Part shown: in pieces, positions 53,894-63,053 of the stretch | How the letters are laid out: every line of letters begins with the position of its first letter | Numbering within the stretch: position 1 is the first letter of the stretch | Assembly (NCBI GenBank): GCA_963750065.1 | Contig: CAVVPK010000019.1 | Location: forward strand, 372,001-436,000 | Length of the DNA stretch: 64,000 bases | Direction of reading: 5' to 3' | Source: CAVSRC01 sp963750065 | GTDB lineage: Bacteria > Pseudomonadota > Alphaproteobacteria > Rhizobiales > Kaistiaceae | Notes under the pieces: model-generated | What the model saw: only the letters and a program-made list of their open reading frames with translations | Databases searched by the model: none | What the model was told of the DNA's origin: nothing | Program-made: the position numbers and the translations under genes

Positions 53894-55300
53894 TTGCAGG
53901 AACACATCGCTGACCTCACCGGCATAGCATTCGTCACGACGGTCGCCGTGCTGCTCGGCTTCGTGCTGGTGCGCCTGCGGCAGCCGCCGATCGTCGGCTA
54001 CATCCTGACCGGCGTCGTGCTGGGGCCGACCGGCTTCGGCCTGGTCAGCAACACCGCCAATATCACGCTGCTGGCCGAACTCGGCGTGATCATGCTTCTG
54101 TTCCTGGTCGGCATGGAGCTGTCGGTGCGCGCCTTCGCGCGCGTGGCCGGGCTGGCGGCGACGGTGGCGGTCGGTCAGATCGCGGTGGCGCTGGCGATCA
54201 CCGGCGCGTTCGGCTGGCTCTCCGGCTGGCCGGTCAGCCAGATGGTGGTCCTCGGCTTCATCGTCGCCATCTCGTCCACGGCGGTCGCGGTTCAGATGCT
54301 GGCAGAGGTGGACGAACTGCGCACGCCCACGGGCCAGATCACCGTCGGCGTGCTGATCGCCCAGGATATCGCCGTGGTGCCGATGCTGATCGTCATCGGT
54401 TCGTTCAGCACCGCCGCCGATGCCGGCGCATGGCTGGCGCTCAAGCTCGGCCTGGCGATGATCCTGCTGTTCGCGCTGCTCGGCTATCTCGGCACGCGCC
54501 CCGGCAAGCTCCGCCTGCCCTTCACCGAGGCGATCCGCGGCCGGGTGGACATGATGGCACTGGCCTCCATCGCCTTCTGCTTCGGTGCGGCGGCGCTGAC
54601 CGGCATCCTCGGTCTGTCGGCGGCCTTCGGCGCCTTCCTTGCCGGGCTGGTGATCGCCGGATCGACGCTGCGCGGCGAGGCGATTGCCGCCACCCACCCG
54701 ATTCAGAGCGTCCTGGTGGTCGTCTTCTTCCTGTCGATCGGCCTGCTCATCGACCTCAATTTCATCATCGCCAATCTCGGCACGGTGATCTTCTTCGTGG
54801 TCGCGGTGCTGGCGGGGAAGACGGCGGTCAACGTGGCGCTGATGCGGCTGGTGCGGCAGCCCTGGGAGATGGCTTTTCCGGCCGGGCTGATGATTGCGCA
54901 GATCGGCGAATTCTCCTTCGTGCTGGCCGCCACTGCGGTCGCCAACGGCTCGCTCAGCGGCGACGCCTATCGCCTGGCCATCGCGGTCATCGCGGTGTCG
55001 CTGCTGGTCAGCCCCCTGTGGATGATCTCGGTCCGCCGCTTCCACACGGTCGCACGCAACGGCATCTCCGATTTCCGCGCCGCCCTTGCCGAGGTCTATG
55101 CCGGCGAGATCGAGGAATTCGAGCGCGGGCGGCTGGCCCTCGGCCGCCTCATGCGCTTCGTCGCGCGGCAATCGAAAGCGGTGTGGATCGTGCTGCGCCG
55201 CAGCACCGCCGCCCGACGCCGGACGGCCGAGCAGAAGGCCGCCGAATCGCCGGCCGCCGCGGAGACGCCGGCTGCCGATCCACCGGACGCTTCCCGCTAG
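53894..55300 (+). CDS. KefB-type cation:proton antiporter
   Basis: A 468-residue CPA2 antiporter. VRLRQPPIVGYILTGVVLGP, MLLFLVGMELS and IGEFSFVLAATAVANG are typical, with 12-13 helices. There is no C-terminal TrkA-N domain; instead a Lys/Ala-rich cytoplasmic tail of about 80 residues. The start is TTG at 53894, five bases after GGAGGG. It would exchange K+ or Na+ for H+ across the inner membrane. Confidence 0.9.
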   Translation: MQEHIADLTGIAFVTTVAVLLGFVLVRLRQPPIVGYILTGVVLGPTGFGLVSNTANITLLAELGVIMLLFLVGMELSVRAFARVAGLAATVAVGQIAVALAITGAFGWLSGWPVSQMVVLGFIVAISSTAVAVQMLAEVDELRTPTGQITVGVLIAQDIAVVPMLIVIGSFSTAADAGAWLALKLGLAMILLFALLGYLGTRPGKLRLPFTEAIRGRVDMMALASIAFCFGAAALTGILGLSAAFGAFLAGLVIAGSTLRGEAIAATHPIQSVLVVVFFLSIGLLIDLNFIIANLGTVIFFVVAVLAGKTAVNVALMRLVRQPWEMAFPAGLMIAQIGEFSFVLAATAVANGSLSGDAYRLAIAVIAVSLLVSPLWMISVRRFHTVARNGISDFRAALAEVYAGEIEEFERGRLALGRLMRFVARQSKAVWIVLRRSTAARRRTAEQKAAESPAAAETPAADPPDASR

Positions 55301-55360
55301 GCCCCGCCGGCGCTAGATTTCCCACCGAGGGCCGGGCGATCTTCTTCAAGGAGACGAACG

Positions 55361-55672
55361 ATGCGGATATTGGCGGGATTTCTGGGACTGGCTGCCCTGC
55401 TGATGCTGAGCGCCCCGCACGCGGCGCAAGCCGCGCCGCCGCGGGTGACGGCCTACAGCTGCAGCGATCTGGCCGCGACCGTGGGCCCCGGCAATGTCTG
55501 GCAGACATGGTTCCGCGGTTCGCGCAAGCCGCTCTTCGGGCCGCGCGAGACGACCGTCGCCTCGCCCTGCTTCAGGACCCAGGCCGCCTGCAAGGCGTGG
55601 CTTTATTGGGCGCAGACCGACTGGCCGCTGGTCAATACCTTCCGGGTATGCCGAAAGGGCCTCGGCTACTGA
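55361..55672 (+). CDS. Small exported hypothetical protein, 103 aa
   Basis: Signal peptide (ILAGFLGLAALLMLSAPHAAQA) followed by about 80 residues with four cysteines (SCSDL, PCFRTQAACKAW, FRVCRKG). It may form two disulfides. No family recognised. GGAG lies 9 bases upstream. A two-way terminator separates it from sodB. Confidence 0.7.
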   Translation: MRILAGFLGLAALLMLSAPHAAQAAPPRVTAYSCSDLAATVGPGNVWQTWFRGSRKPLFGPRETTVASPCFRTQAACKAWLYWAQTDWPLVNTFRVCRKGLGY

Positions 55673-55679
55673 AGATAGC

Positions 55680-55713
55680 AAAAAGGCGCAGCGGTTCACG
55701 CCGCCGCGCCTTT
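55680..55713. terminator. Bidirectional terminator between the exported protein and sodB
   Basis: aaaaggcgcagcgg and ccgccgcgccttt form a 13-bp stem with one mismatch and a loop of ttcacg, flanked by A on one side and T on the other. It fits termination of both convergent genes. Confidence 0.75.
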
Positions 55714-55729
55714 GTCGATCTTGCCGGCG

Positions 55730-56338
55730 TCAGCCGTGCGCCATCGCCTTTTCGTACATCTCGAGGACGTAGTCCCAGTTGATCAGGTGATCGACGAAGG
55801 CCTCGAGGTATTTCGGCCGCGCATTGCGATAGTCGATGTAATAGGAGTGCTCCCATACATCGACGCCGAGGATGGGCGCCGCGCCATGAACCAGCGGGTT
55901 CTCGCCATTGGGCGTCTTCATGACGACGAGCTTGCCGTTCTGGACCGCGACCCAAGCCCAGCCAGAGCCGAACTGGCCGGCGCCGGCAGCCATGAAATCG
56001 GCGCGGAACTTGTCATAGCCGCCGAGATCGGTGTCGACCGCCTTGGCCAGCGTGCCCGGCAACTTGGTGCCGCCGCCGTCCTTCTTCATCCATTTCCAGA
56101 AATGAATGTGGTTGTAGTGCTGGCCGGCATTGTTGAACAGGCCGGCATTCTTGGCATAGCTCCCCTTGACCACGTCTTCGAGGTTCTTGCCCTCGAGGCC
56201 CGAACCTTCCAGCAGCTTGTTGCCGTTGGTGACATAGGCCTGATGGTGCTTGTCGTGGTGGTATTCGAGCGTTTCCTTCGACATGTAGGGCTGCAACGCC
56301 TCGTAGTCGTAAGGCAGGGCGGGAAGTTCGAAAGCCAT
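55730..56338 (-). CDS. sodB: Superoxide dismutase (Fe/Mn family)
   Basis: A 202-residue superoxide dismutase. Metal ligands are visible: His in LEYHHDKHHQAY, His in AGQHYNHIHFW, Asp and His in GVDVWEHSYYIDY. FELPALPYDYEALQPYMS is the usual start. CAGGAG lies upstream. The residues near the ligand are like alphaproteobacterial SodB (iron), but Mn use cannot be excluded. Cytoplasmic, removes superoxide. Confidence 0.95.
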   Translation of the reverse strand: MAFELPALPYDYEALQPYMSKETLEYHHDKHHQAYVTNGNKLLEGSGLEGKNLEDVVKGSYAKNAGLFNNAGQHYNHIHFWKWMKKDGGGTKLPGTLAKAVDTDLGGYDKFRADFMAAGAGQFGSGWAWVAVQNGKLVVMKTPNGENPLVHGAAPILGVDVWEHSYYIDYRNARPKYLEAFVDHLINWDYVLEMYEKAMAHG

Positions 56339-56477
56339 TGGGACACTCCTGTGAAGCGTTGAACAAATGGGGGACGCCGGGGCGGCGCTCGGAAAAGGCA
56401 AGAAACTGACAAGGGTTCGCCCCGGAACATAGGTCGTGGCCGCCAGTCCGGCAACCACGGCCCGGCGGCGGGTTTCC

Positions 56478-58064
56478 TCAGCTGCGCAGGATGCTGCCCA
56501 GCACGCCGCGCACGATGGCCCGTCCGATGGAGCCGCCCATCGAACCGCCAAGCTGCTTGCCGATATCGGCCGCCATACCGCCGACGACCCGGGTGGTGAC
56601 GGTTCGCGTCACCGAGCGGGCCACCCGTTGGGTGGCAGTCAGCCGTTTCCCGCTCGGCCGCGCGGTGCCGAGGAGCCCCCCCAACATGCCGCCGATTCCG
56701 CCAAGCATGCCCCCCGGCTGGCCGGCCTGGGCTTCGCCCTCTCCTTCTGGCACGGTCTGGGTGGTTACCTTGGTCTCGACCCGGACGGACAGGATCTCGA
56801 ACGCCGATTCGCGGTCGATCACCTTGTCGTAGATGCCGCCGACGGGACTGGCGGCAATCACCGTCTTGCGCTCCTCCTCGCTGATCGTGCCGATGCGCGA
56901 GGACGGCGGGCGCACCAGCGTGCGCTCGACGATGGAGGGCACGCCCTTGTCCATCAGCGTCGACACCAGCGCCTCGCCGACGCCGAGCTGGGTGATGGCT
57001 TCGGCGGCGGAGAACGCCGGATTGGGCCGGAAGGTCTCGGCGGCTGCCTTGACCGCCTTCTGGTCGCGCGGGGTGAAGGCGCGCAGCGCGTGCTGCACGC
57101 GGTTGCCCATCTGGCCGAGCACGATATCGGGCACGTCGAGCGGGTTCTGGGTGACGAAATAGATGCCCACCCCCTTGGAGCGGATCAGGCGGACGACCTG
57201 CTCGATCTTTTCGAGAAGCGCCTTCGGCGCGTCGTTGAACAGCAGGTGCGCCTCGTCGAAGAAGAACACCATGCGCGGCTTTTCCGGGTCGCCGATCTCG
57301 GGCAGTTCCTCGAACAGCTCCGACATCAGCCAGAGCAGGAAGGTGGCGTAGAGCCGCGGCGACTGCATCAGCTTGTCGGCGGCGAGGATGTTGATGACGC
57401 CGCGCCCGTCGGTCGTGGTGCGGATCATCTGCTTGATGTCGAGCGCCGGCTCGCCGAAGAAATTGATGCCGCCCTGCTCTTCCAGCACCAGTAGCTTGCG
57501 CTGGACGGTGCCGACCGTCGCCTTGGAGACATTGCCGTAGCGCGTGGTCAGCGCGGAGGCTTCCTCGGCGACGTGGGTCAGCATCGCCTGCAGGTCCTTG
57601 AGGTCGAGAAGCAGCAGGCCCTCGTCGTCGGCGACGCGGAAGGCGATATTGAGCACGCCCTCCTGGGTGTCGTTGAGGTCGAGGAGGCGGGCGAGCAGCA
57701 GCGGGCCGACCTCGGAAACGGTGGTGCGGATCGGGTGGCCCTCAACGCCGAACAGGTCCCAGAAGACGACTGGGAATGCCTCGAATTTGTATTCGTCGGT
57801 GAAGCCGATCTCGGCGGCGCGCTTGGCGAGGAAGTCCTTGGGACTGCCGGCTTCGGCGAGCCCCGCCACGTCGCCCTTCACATCGGCGCAGAAGACCGGC
57901 ACGCCGGCGGCCGAGAAGCCCTCCGAGAGCACCTGAAGGCTGACCGTCTTGCCGGTGCCGGTGGCGCCGGTGATGAGGCCGTGCCGGTTGGCATAGCGCA
58001 GTTCGATGTATTCCGGCTTCGTGCTCGTGCCGACGAAGACCTTGCCTTGCTCAAGAACCGCCAT
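56478..58064 (-). CDS. HerA-like ATPase/helicase (DUF853, YjgR family)
   Basis: A 528-residue P-loop ATPase of the DUF853 family. Walker A GATGTGKTVSL at about residue 33-43, Walker B RMVFFFDEAHLLF, and the later segment GVGIYFVTQNPLDVPD with an Arg finger region. The C-terminus is Gly/Met-rich. Its role is unknown (HerA-type DNA translocase is suggested by the fold). A single gene. Confidence 0.92.
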   Translation of the reverse strand: MAVLEQGKVFVGTSTKPEYIELRYANRHGLITGATGTGKTVSLQVLSEGFSAAGVPVFCADVKGDVAGLAEAGSPKDFLAKRAAEIGFTDEYKFEAFPVVFWDLFGVEGHPIRTTVSEVGPLLLARLLDLNDTQEGVLNIAFRVADDEGLLLLDLKDLQAMLTHVAEEASALTTRYGNVSKATVGTVQRKLLVLEEQGGINFFGEPALDIKQMIRTTTDGRGVINILAADKLMQSPRLYATFLLWLMSELFEELPEIGDPEKPRMVFFFDEAHLLFNDAPKALLEKIEQVVRLIRSKGVGIYFVTQNPLDVPDIVLGQMGNRVQHALRAFTPRDQKAVKAAAETFRPNPAFSAAEAITQLGVGEALVSTLMDKGVPSIVERTLVRPPSSRIGTISEEERKTVIAASPVGGIYDKVIDRESAFEILSVRVETKVTTQTVPEGEGEAQAGQPGGMLGGIGGMLGGLLGTARPSGKRLTATQRVARSVTRTVTTRVVGGMAADIGKQLGGSMGGSIGRAIVRGVLGSILRS

Positions 58065-58245
58065 GATCGCGTGTGCCCCAGGAATCCGATGTCACGGGGC
58101 AGATTAGCCCACCCCCGCGCATCGGCAAATGTCGCAGGGCGCCGATGACGTCGCGATGACACATCCGTGATGAGACCATTCAGGCAGTTGCCTGGGCTGG
58201 TCGCTCACGCAACGATGTCCGGATCAAGGGCGACAGGAGAAGATC

Positions 58246-58686
58246 ATGCGCGTGAAAGTGGTGCTGGTGGCCTTGGCCTTCACAACCGGGCTGGCGGGGA
58301 TGGCGTTTGCGGCGGACGACCCCATCCAGGCGCGACGGGCCATCATGAAGAGCAACAATGACGCGGCGAGAACCGCCTTCACCATGGTGATGGGCAAAGC
58401 GCCCTACGACGCGGCACAGGCGGCCGCGGCGATGAAGGCGCTGCAGGACGACATGGCGACGTTCCCGACGCTGTTCCCGGAAGGCAGCGACACGGGCAAA
58501 ACGCAGGCCTCGCCGGCGATCTGGCAGAACATGGAGGACTTCAAGGCGCATGCGGCCAAGCTCGCCGCCGATGCCAAGGTCGCGGAAGCGGCCGCGCCGA
58601 ACGGCCTCGACGCCTTCAAGGCGGCGGTCGGCCCGGTCGGCCAGGATTGCGGTTCCTGCCACGAACTCTATCGGGTGAAGCGATAG
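58246..58686 (+). CDS. Cytochrome c' / c556 (class II c-type)
   Basis: A 146-residue periplasmic heme protein. Signal peptide ends near MAFA; the mature part is a four-helix bundle (QARRAIMKSNNDAARTAF) with the heme attachment motif CGSCHELYR at the C-terminus, as in cytochrome c'. Likely electron transfer or gas binding. AGGAGA lies upstream of the ATG. Confidence 0.92.
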   Translation: MRVKVVLVALAFTTGLAGMAFAADDPIQARRAIMKSNNDAARTAFTMVMGKAPYDAAQAAAAMKALQDDMATFPTLFPEGSDTGKTQASPAIWQNMEDFKAHAAKLAADAKVAEAAAPNGLDAFKAAVGPVGQDCGSCHELYRVKR

Positions 58687-58719
58687 ACCCGAGGCAGCGC
58701 AATCGAAGCGGCCGCGCCG

Positions 58720-58830
58720 CGAGAGCGGATCATCGTTCCACGGAATCGATGATCCGTTGTCGCTCTTTGTTTTCGCGCAATTCCGGACGGAAAAGCGGTC
58801 TCCACTTTTTTATGGAGTTGCTTTGGCCCG
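58720..58830. repeat. Rhizobiales-type palindromic intergenic element with hairpin
   Basis: The segment starts with gagagcggatcatcgttcca, forms a perfect 10-bp hairpin (cggatcatcg / cgatgatccg, 58726-58756), then carries ctctttgttttcgcgcaatt, tccggacggaaaagcggt and ctccactttttt. I recall this sequence as a dispersed element in Rhizobiales genomes. The hairpin and T run can also terminate the cytochrome transcript. Confidence 0.65.
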
Positions 58831-58843
58831 GCGCGGCCGTTTT

Positions 58844-60217
58844 TCACTCGGCCAGCGCCGCCAAGACGCGCGCCCAAGAGCGGATGCCACCACGGAAACT
58901 GGCCAGATCGTATTTCTCGTTGGGCGAATGAATGCAGTCGTCGTCGAGGCTGAAGCCGATCATCAGCGAATTCATGCCGAGGATCGACTGGAAGTCGCCG
59001 ACGACCGGGATCGAGCCGCCGCTGCCGACCAAGGCCGGATCCTTGCCCCATTCTTGCGCCAGGGCTTCCCGCGCCCGCGGCAACCACGGCCCATCGAAGG
59101 GCAGGCGCAGCCCGGGGCTGCGGCCATGGGCGGCGAATTCCACCGAGCAGTCGGCCGGGATGCGGGCGCTGACATAATCGCGGAACGACCCCGCGATCTT
59201 TGCGGGGTCCTGATCGCCAACCAGGCGGAACGACACCTTGGCCACGGCTTTCGACGGAATCACCGTCTTGAAGCCAGCGCCGGCATAGCCGCCGGCGATG
59301 CCGTTCACCTCGCAGGTCGGGCGCGACCAGATCTGCTCGAGCACCGAGCGGCCGGCCTCGCCGGCAGGAATCGACAGCCCGACATCGCCGAGAAATTCAT
59401 CCGCATCGAAGCCGAGACCGTCCCATTGCTTCTTCATATCGGCGGGAAGTTCATCGACTCCATCATAGAAGCCGGGCAGCGTGACGCGGCCATCGGCGTC
59501 GTGGAGGCCGGCCAGAACGTCGGCCAGAACATGCAGAGGATTGCGCGCGGCGCCGCCATACATGCCCGAATGCAGGTCGCGGCTGGCGCAGGTGACGGTG
59601 ACTTCCTCGCCGACCAGACCGCGCAGCGAGACAGTGATCGCCGGATGGCCGCGGCGCCACATGTCGGTATCGCAGACCAGCGCCAGATCGGCCGTCAGTT
59701 CGGCCGCGTTGGCCTTGAGGAAGGGCGCCAGATTGGTGCTGCCCGATTCCTCCTCGCCTTCGAGCAGCATGGAAATGCGCACCGGCAGCTTGCCGGTCAC
59801 CGCCTTCCAGGCGCGCACCGCCTCGACGAAGGTCATCAGCTGGCCCTTGTCGTCGGCGGCACCGCGCGCCGCAATCACCTCGATGCCGTCGGCGCGCTTG
59901 ACGATGCGGGGCTCGAAGGGCGGCGCATCCCAGAGATCGAGGGGATCGACCGGCTGCACGTCGTAATGGCCGTAGAACAAGAGATGCGGCCCGTCGCCGG
60001 GGTGATGGCCGACGACGATCGGATGGCCCGGCGTCGACCGGGGGCTGGCCACGAAGCCAAGACCGATCAGGTTGGCGGCGAGCCAGTCGGCCGCCTTGCG
60101 GCACGACTTGGCATAGGCCGGGTCGGTGGAGATGCTTTCGATGCGCAACAGGTCGAACAGCCGGTCGAGGCTTGCCGGCAGGTTGCTGTCGATCCAGTCG
60201 AGGACGTCGGGGAGCAT
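58844..60217 (-). CDS. M20-family metallopeptidase (dipeptidase/carboxypeptidase)
   Basis: A 457-residue zinc peptidase. HLLFYGHYDVQPVDPLDLW holds the first His and Asp, ARGAADDKGQLMTFVEA the bridging Asp, MLLEGEEESGSTN the catalytic Glu pair, and a late His in DDCIHSPNEKY. A dimerisation domain lies between. It releases amino acids from dipeptides or N-substituted amino acids. Confidence 0.92.
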   Translation of the reverse strand: MLPDVLDWIDSNLPASLDRLFDLLRIESISTDPAYAKSCRKAADWLAANLIGLGFVASPRSTPGHPIVVGHHPGDGPHLLFYGHYDVQPVDPLDLWDAPPFEPRIVKRADGIEVIAARGAADDKGQLMTFVEAVRAWKAVTGKLPVRISMLLEGEEESGSTNLAPFLKANAAELTADLALVCDTDMWRRGHPAITVSLRGLVGEEVTVTCASRDLHSGMYGGAARNPLHVLADVLAGLHDADGRVTLPGFYDGVDELPADMKKQWDGLGFDADEFLGDVGLSIPAGEAGRSVLEQIWSRPTCEVNGIAGGYAGAGFKTVIPSKAVAKVSFRLVGDQDPAKIAGSFRDYVSARIPADCSVEFAAHGRSPGLRLPFDGPWLPRAREALAQEWGKDPALVGSGGSIPVVGDFQSILGMNSLMIGFSLDDDCIHSPNEKYDLASFRGGIRSWARVLAALAE

Positions 60218-60333
60218 GGGCTTTCAACTTTCGCAGAAGATTGGTCGGCGCCAACGATAGCCGCCTGACGGTGGCGCGCATAGGCGACCTATGGCATCAA
60301 GCGGCCGTTGTGCATGTGTCAGGGAAGGCCATC

Positions 60334-60678
60334 ATGGACCAGATCATCGAACAGATCGCCGCGGCGACCGGCATCGACGCGCAGGCCGTGCGGCGCGCGA
60401 CCGGCGTCATCATGAGTTTCCTCTCCCGCGAGGGGCCGGCGGAGGCGATCGACAATCTGTTCGATGCCCTGCCGGGAAGCCGCGCTCTGGCGGCCGAAAT
60501 CGGCGGCAGCGGTGGCGGCTTGATGGGCATTTTCGGCGATCTGACCCGTGCCGGCCTCGGTATGGGCGACATTCAGGGCTTCGTCAGCGAACTGCTGGCT
60601 CAGGTCCGCGCGAAGGCTGGCGCGGAGAAGGTTGATGCCGTCATGGCCGGCATTCCCGACCTTGCCCGATTCATGTGA
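60334..60678 (+). CDS. Hypothetical protein, 114 aa, Gly-rich
   Basis: A small soluble protein with a helical start (MDQIIEQIAAATGIDAQAVRRATGVIMSFL) and a Gly-rich middle (GGSGGGLMGIFG), then GMGDIQGFVSELLAQVRAKAGAEKV. Reminiscent of DUF2267/DUF2780-like helical proteins, but I cannot assign it. AGGGAAGG precedes the ATG at 60334; the open frame upstream lacks this. Confidence 0.7.
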   Translation: MDQIIEQIAAATGIDAQAVRRATGVIMSFLSREGPAEAIDNLFDALPGSRALAAEIGGSGGGLMGIFGDLTRAGLGMGDIQGFVSELLAQVRAKAGAEKVDAVMAGIPDLARFM

Positions 60679-60691
60679 CGGCGGCGGGCCC

Positions 60692-61399
60692 TCACATGGA
60701 AATCTGGCCGTAACGTAGCGCTTCGACGACCGTGTGCGTCTTGTTGAGGGCGCGCAGCTTCTCGCTGGCGTTCTGCAGATGCGCGTGGACGGTGCGCTGC
60801 GAGATAGCGAGGATTCCGGCGATCTCGCCGGCCGTCTTGCCGGTCGCCGAGAGCTCGACGACCCTGCGTTCCCGCCCCGAGAGTTCGCCCGGGCGCTCGG
60901 GACGCAGATAGCTGAGCGCAAACAGACGGCGAAAGGCGGCAACGCACATGAAATCCACGGCCAGGATGGCCGCCGTGTCGAGGTCGAAATCCTTGCCGCC
61001 ACCCACCACGACGCCCTGATAGGGCAGGAAGGCGCAGATCGGGACCAGCACCAGCTCGCGCTTGGTGGAGTCGCCGAGCTGGGCGAAAAGGACCGATTCC
61101 TCCCCCAAAGGATCGTCGCGGCCCTCGACCCACAGGAAGCCGCGGCGGGCCCGGAACGCATGCTGCAGCACGGGATCGCTGGCGGTGATTGCCGTGCGGC
61201 GGTCGCCGTGCAGATCGCCCCAGTCCAGACGCAGAAGCAGCGGATCGATGGGGCGACCAGGAAGCGGCATTCCTGACACCAGAAAACGATCGGCGCCAAA
61301 CGCGCTGAATGCCGCCTGGAGCGCGTCCAATACCTGCGCACCTGTCGCCATCGCGGCAAAGCTGTCGCTTTGCGCGATCAGATAACTCTCACTTGTCAT
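60692..61399 (-). CDS. LuxR-type regulator with autoinducer-binding-like domain (solo)
   Basis: A 235-residue regulator. The C-terminal GerE/LuxR helix-turn-helix is clear: LSGRERRVVELSATGKTAGEIAGILAISQRTVHAHLQNA. The N-terminal 160 residues have the size and layout of an autoinducer-binding domain (SAFGADRFLVSGMP, then DLHGDRRTAITASDPV). No luxI-like synthase gene is seen in the window, so it would be a solo that may respond to signals from elsewhere. Confidence 0.85.
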   Translation of the reverse strand: MTSESYLIAQSDSFAAMATGAQVLDALQAAFSAFGADRFLVSGMPLPGRPIDPLLLRLDWGDLHGDRRTAITASDPVLQHAFRARRGFLWVEGRDDPLGEESVLFAQLGDSTKRELVLVPICAFLPYQGVVVGGGKDFDLDTAAILAVDFMCVAAFRRLFALSYLRPERPGELSGRERRVVELSATGKTAGEIAGILAISQRTVHAHLQNASEKLRALNKTHTVVEALRYGQISM

Positions 61400-61676
61400 T
61401 TTGCCCCACTCCCGCCCCGCTCCAGCTAGCGGCAGGACTGCATGGCGTTCAATTGTGGAAAGTGACAGCAGCCGCCCCCGGCCCCAATACGCTTCCCGTC
61501 AGCGTCATCATACGATTGCCGCTTGATGTCATACAAGCAAAATTGGCCGCAACTCCTTTTGGAATGAAGAAGAATTTGTGGAAACCAAAGCGGTTTGCGG
61601 CGACCCGAGGCGAACGCGTATAACCGCACGGGTTTTCGCGTTCCCATAGAGGCGGCATGGTTTTCCGGATACGCTC

Positions 61677-63053
61677 ATGACGGCTCCTGTGCCGCTGGCC
61701 AGCGGCTTCGCCGCCGTCGCCGAATCCGACTGGCGCGCCGGTATTTCGCGTTTCAACGGCGGTTCGGATCACCGCCCCGCCGCCCTGAGCGACGACGGCA
61801 TTCCCATCGGCCCGATCTATCGGCGCATTGCCGGAGCAGAGCCGGTTGCCGGGCGCGCGCCCGGTCAGAGGTGGCGAATCGTTCAGCGCGTCAGCGCGCA
61901 AGATGCCGGCATGGCACTGTCGCAATGCGGCGCGGAGCTTGCCGGCGGCGCCAATGGCATCGCGCTCGTCTTCGCCGACAGCCTTCATCCGATACGCAGC
62001 CCCATGCCGGCGGCGGCAGCCGCCGACCTGGCCGCCGGGCTGGCAAAAACGGCGGCGGACGGGGCATTGCTGACGATCGACGCGGGACCGCACACTCCAG
62101 AAATCGCTCCGGCATTCGCCGCGATTGCAACCGAGCGCCGGTTCGCTCTCGGGCTCGCCTTCGATCCCGTGGCAGCCGTGGCAATGGGGCGGCTGGCCGA
62201 CGCAGGAGCGGCCGTGGCGAAGCTGGCGGGGCTTGCCGAATCGTTCACCGGCACGCTGGCGCTCGCCGACGGACGCATCTGGCATGCGGCCGGGGCATCG
62301 GAAGCACAGGAACTGGCAGCCGCATTGGCAACCGTGATCGTGCTTCTTCGCCTGTTTGAAGCTGCGGGCCTGGCACCTGACGTGGCGGCGGCGCGAATCG
62401 GCGTGGCGCTCACCGCCGACACCGACCAGTTCCTGACCATCGGCAAGTTCCGCGCCATGCGCCTGTTGCTCAAGCGTGCACTGGAGGCAGCCGGCATCGT
62501 CGGCGTCCTTCCCATCCATGCCGAGACCGCGTGGCGCACAATGAGTCGGCGCGAGCCACGCATGAACGTGCTGCGCGCGACTGGCGCGGCCTTTGCCGCG
62601 GCGGTGGGCGGCGCCGATTCGATCGCCGTGCTGCCCTTCGATGCGTTCGACGGCGGCGGCAGTGCGACAGCGCAGCGGCTGGCGCGCAATACGCAGCTGG
62701 TCATTGCCGAGGAAGCCGAACTCTACCGATTCGCCGATCCCGCTGCCGGCTCGGGCGCCGTCGAGACGCTGACCGATGCGCTGGCGGAAAAGGCGTGGCA
62801 ACGCTTCCAGGCCTTCGAGGCGGACGGCGGCATTCTTTCATCGCTTGCCGGTGGCACGTTTCAAGCCGAGATCGCGGCGACACGCGAAGCCCGGCTTGCC
62901 CGCTTCGCCCACTTCGCCGTCGAGATGGTCGGCGTCAACGCCTTCGTCGACGGCAACGATGCACCCCTCCCCTCCGGCAGCAAGCCGGAGGCGCGCGCCG
63001 AGGGGGCGCTCGTCTTCACACGGCTGGCGGAGAGCGCGGAGGCCGCACCGTGA
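61677..63053 (+). CDS. mutA: Methylmalonyl-CoA mutase small subunit (beta)
   Basis: A 458-residue non-catalytic partner of methylmalonyl-CoA mutase. Sequence shows IPIGPIYRRI, the TIM-barrel repeats, and AWRTMSRREPRMNVLRATGAAFAAAVGGADS, LPFDAF, ARNTQLVIAEEAELYRFADPAAGSGAVE, the last being typical of the mutase family. No B12-binding domain is seen at the end. Overlaps the large subunit gene by four bases (GTGA). Converts succinyl-CoA and methylmalonyl-CoA with the large subunit. Confidence 0.9.
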   Translation: MTAPVPLASGFAAVAESDWRAGISRFNGGSDHRPAALSDDGIPIGPIYRRIAGAEPVAGRAPGQRWRIVQRVSAQDAGMALSQCGAELAGGANGIALVFADSLHPIRSPMPAAAAADLAAGLAKTAADGALLTIDAGPHTPEIAPAFAAIATERRFALGLAFDPVAAVAMGRLADAGAAVAKLAGLAESFTGTLALADGRIWHAAGASEAQELAAALATVIVLLRLFEAAGLAPDVAAARIGVALTADTDQFLTIGKFRAMRLLLKRALEAAGIVGVLPIHAETAWRTMSRREPRMNVLRATGAAFAAAVGGADSIAVLPFDAFDGGGSATAQRLARNTQLVIAEEAELYRFADPAAGSGAVETLTDALAEKAWQRFQAFEADGGILSSLAGGTFQAEIAATREARLARFAHFAVEMVGVNAFVDGNDAPLPSGSKPEARAEGALVFTRLAESAEAAP

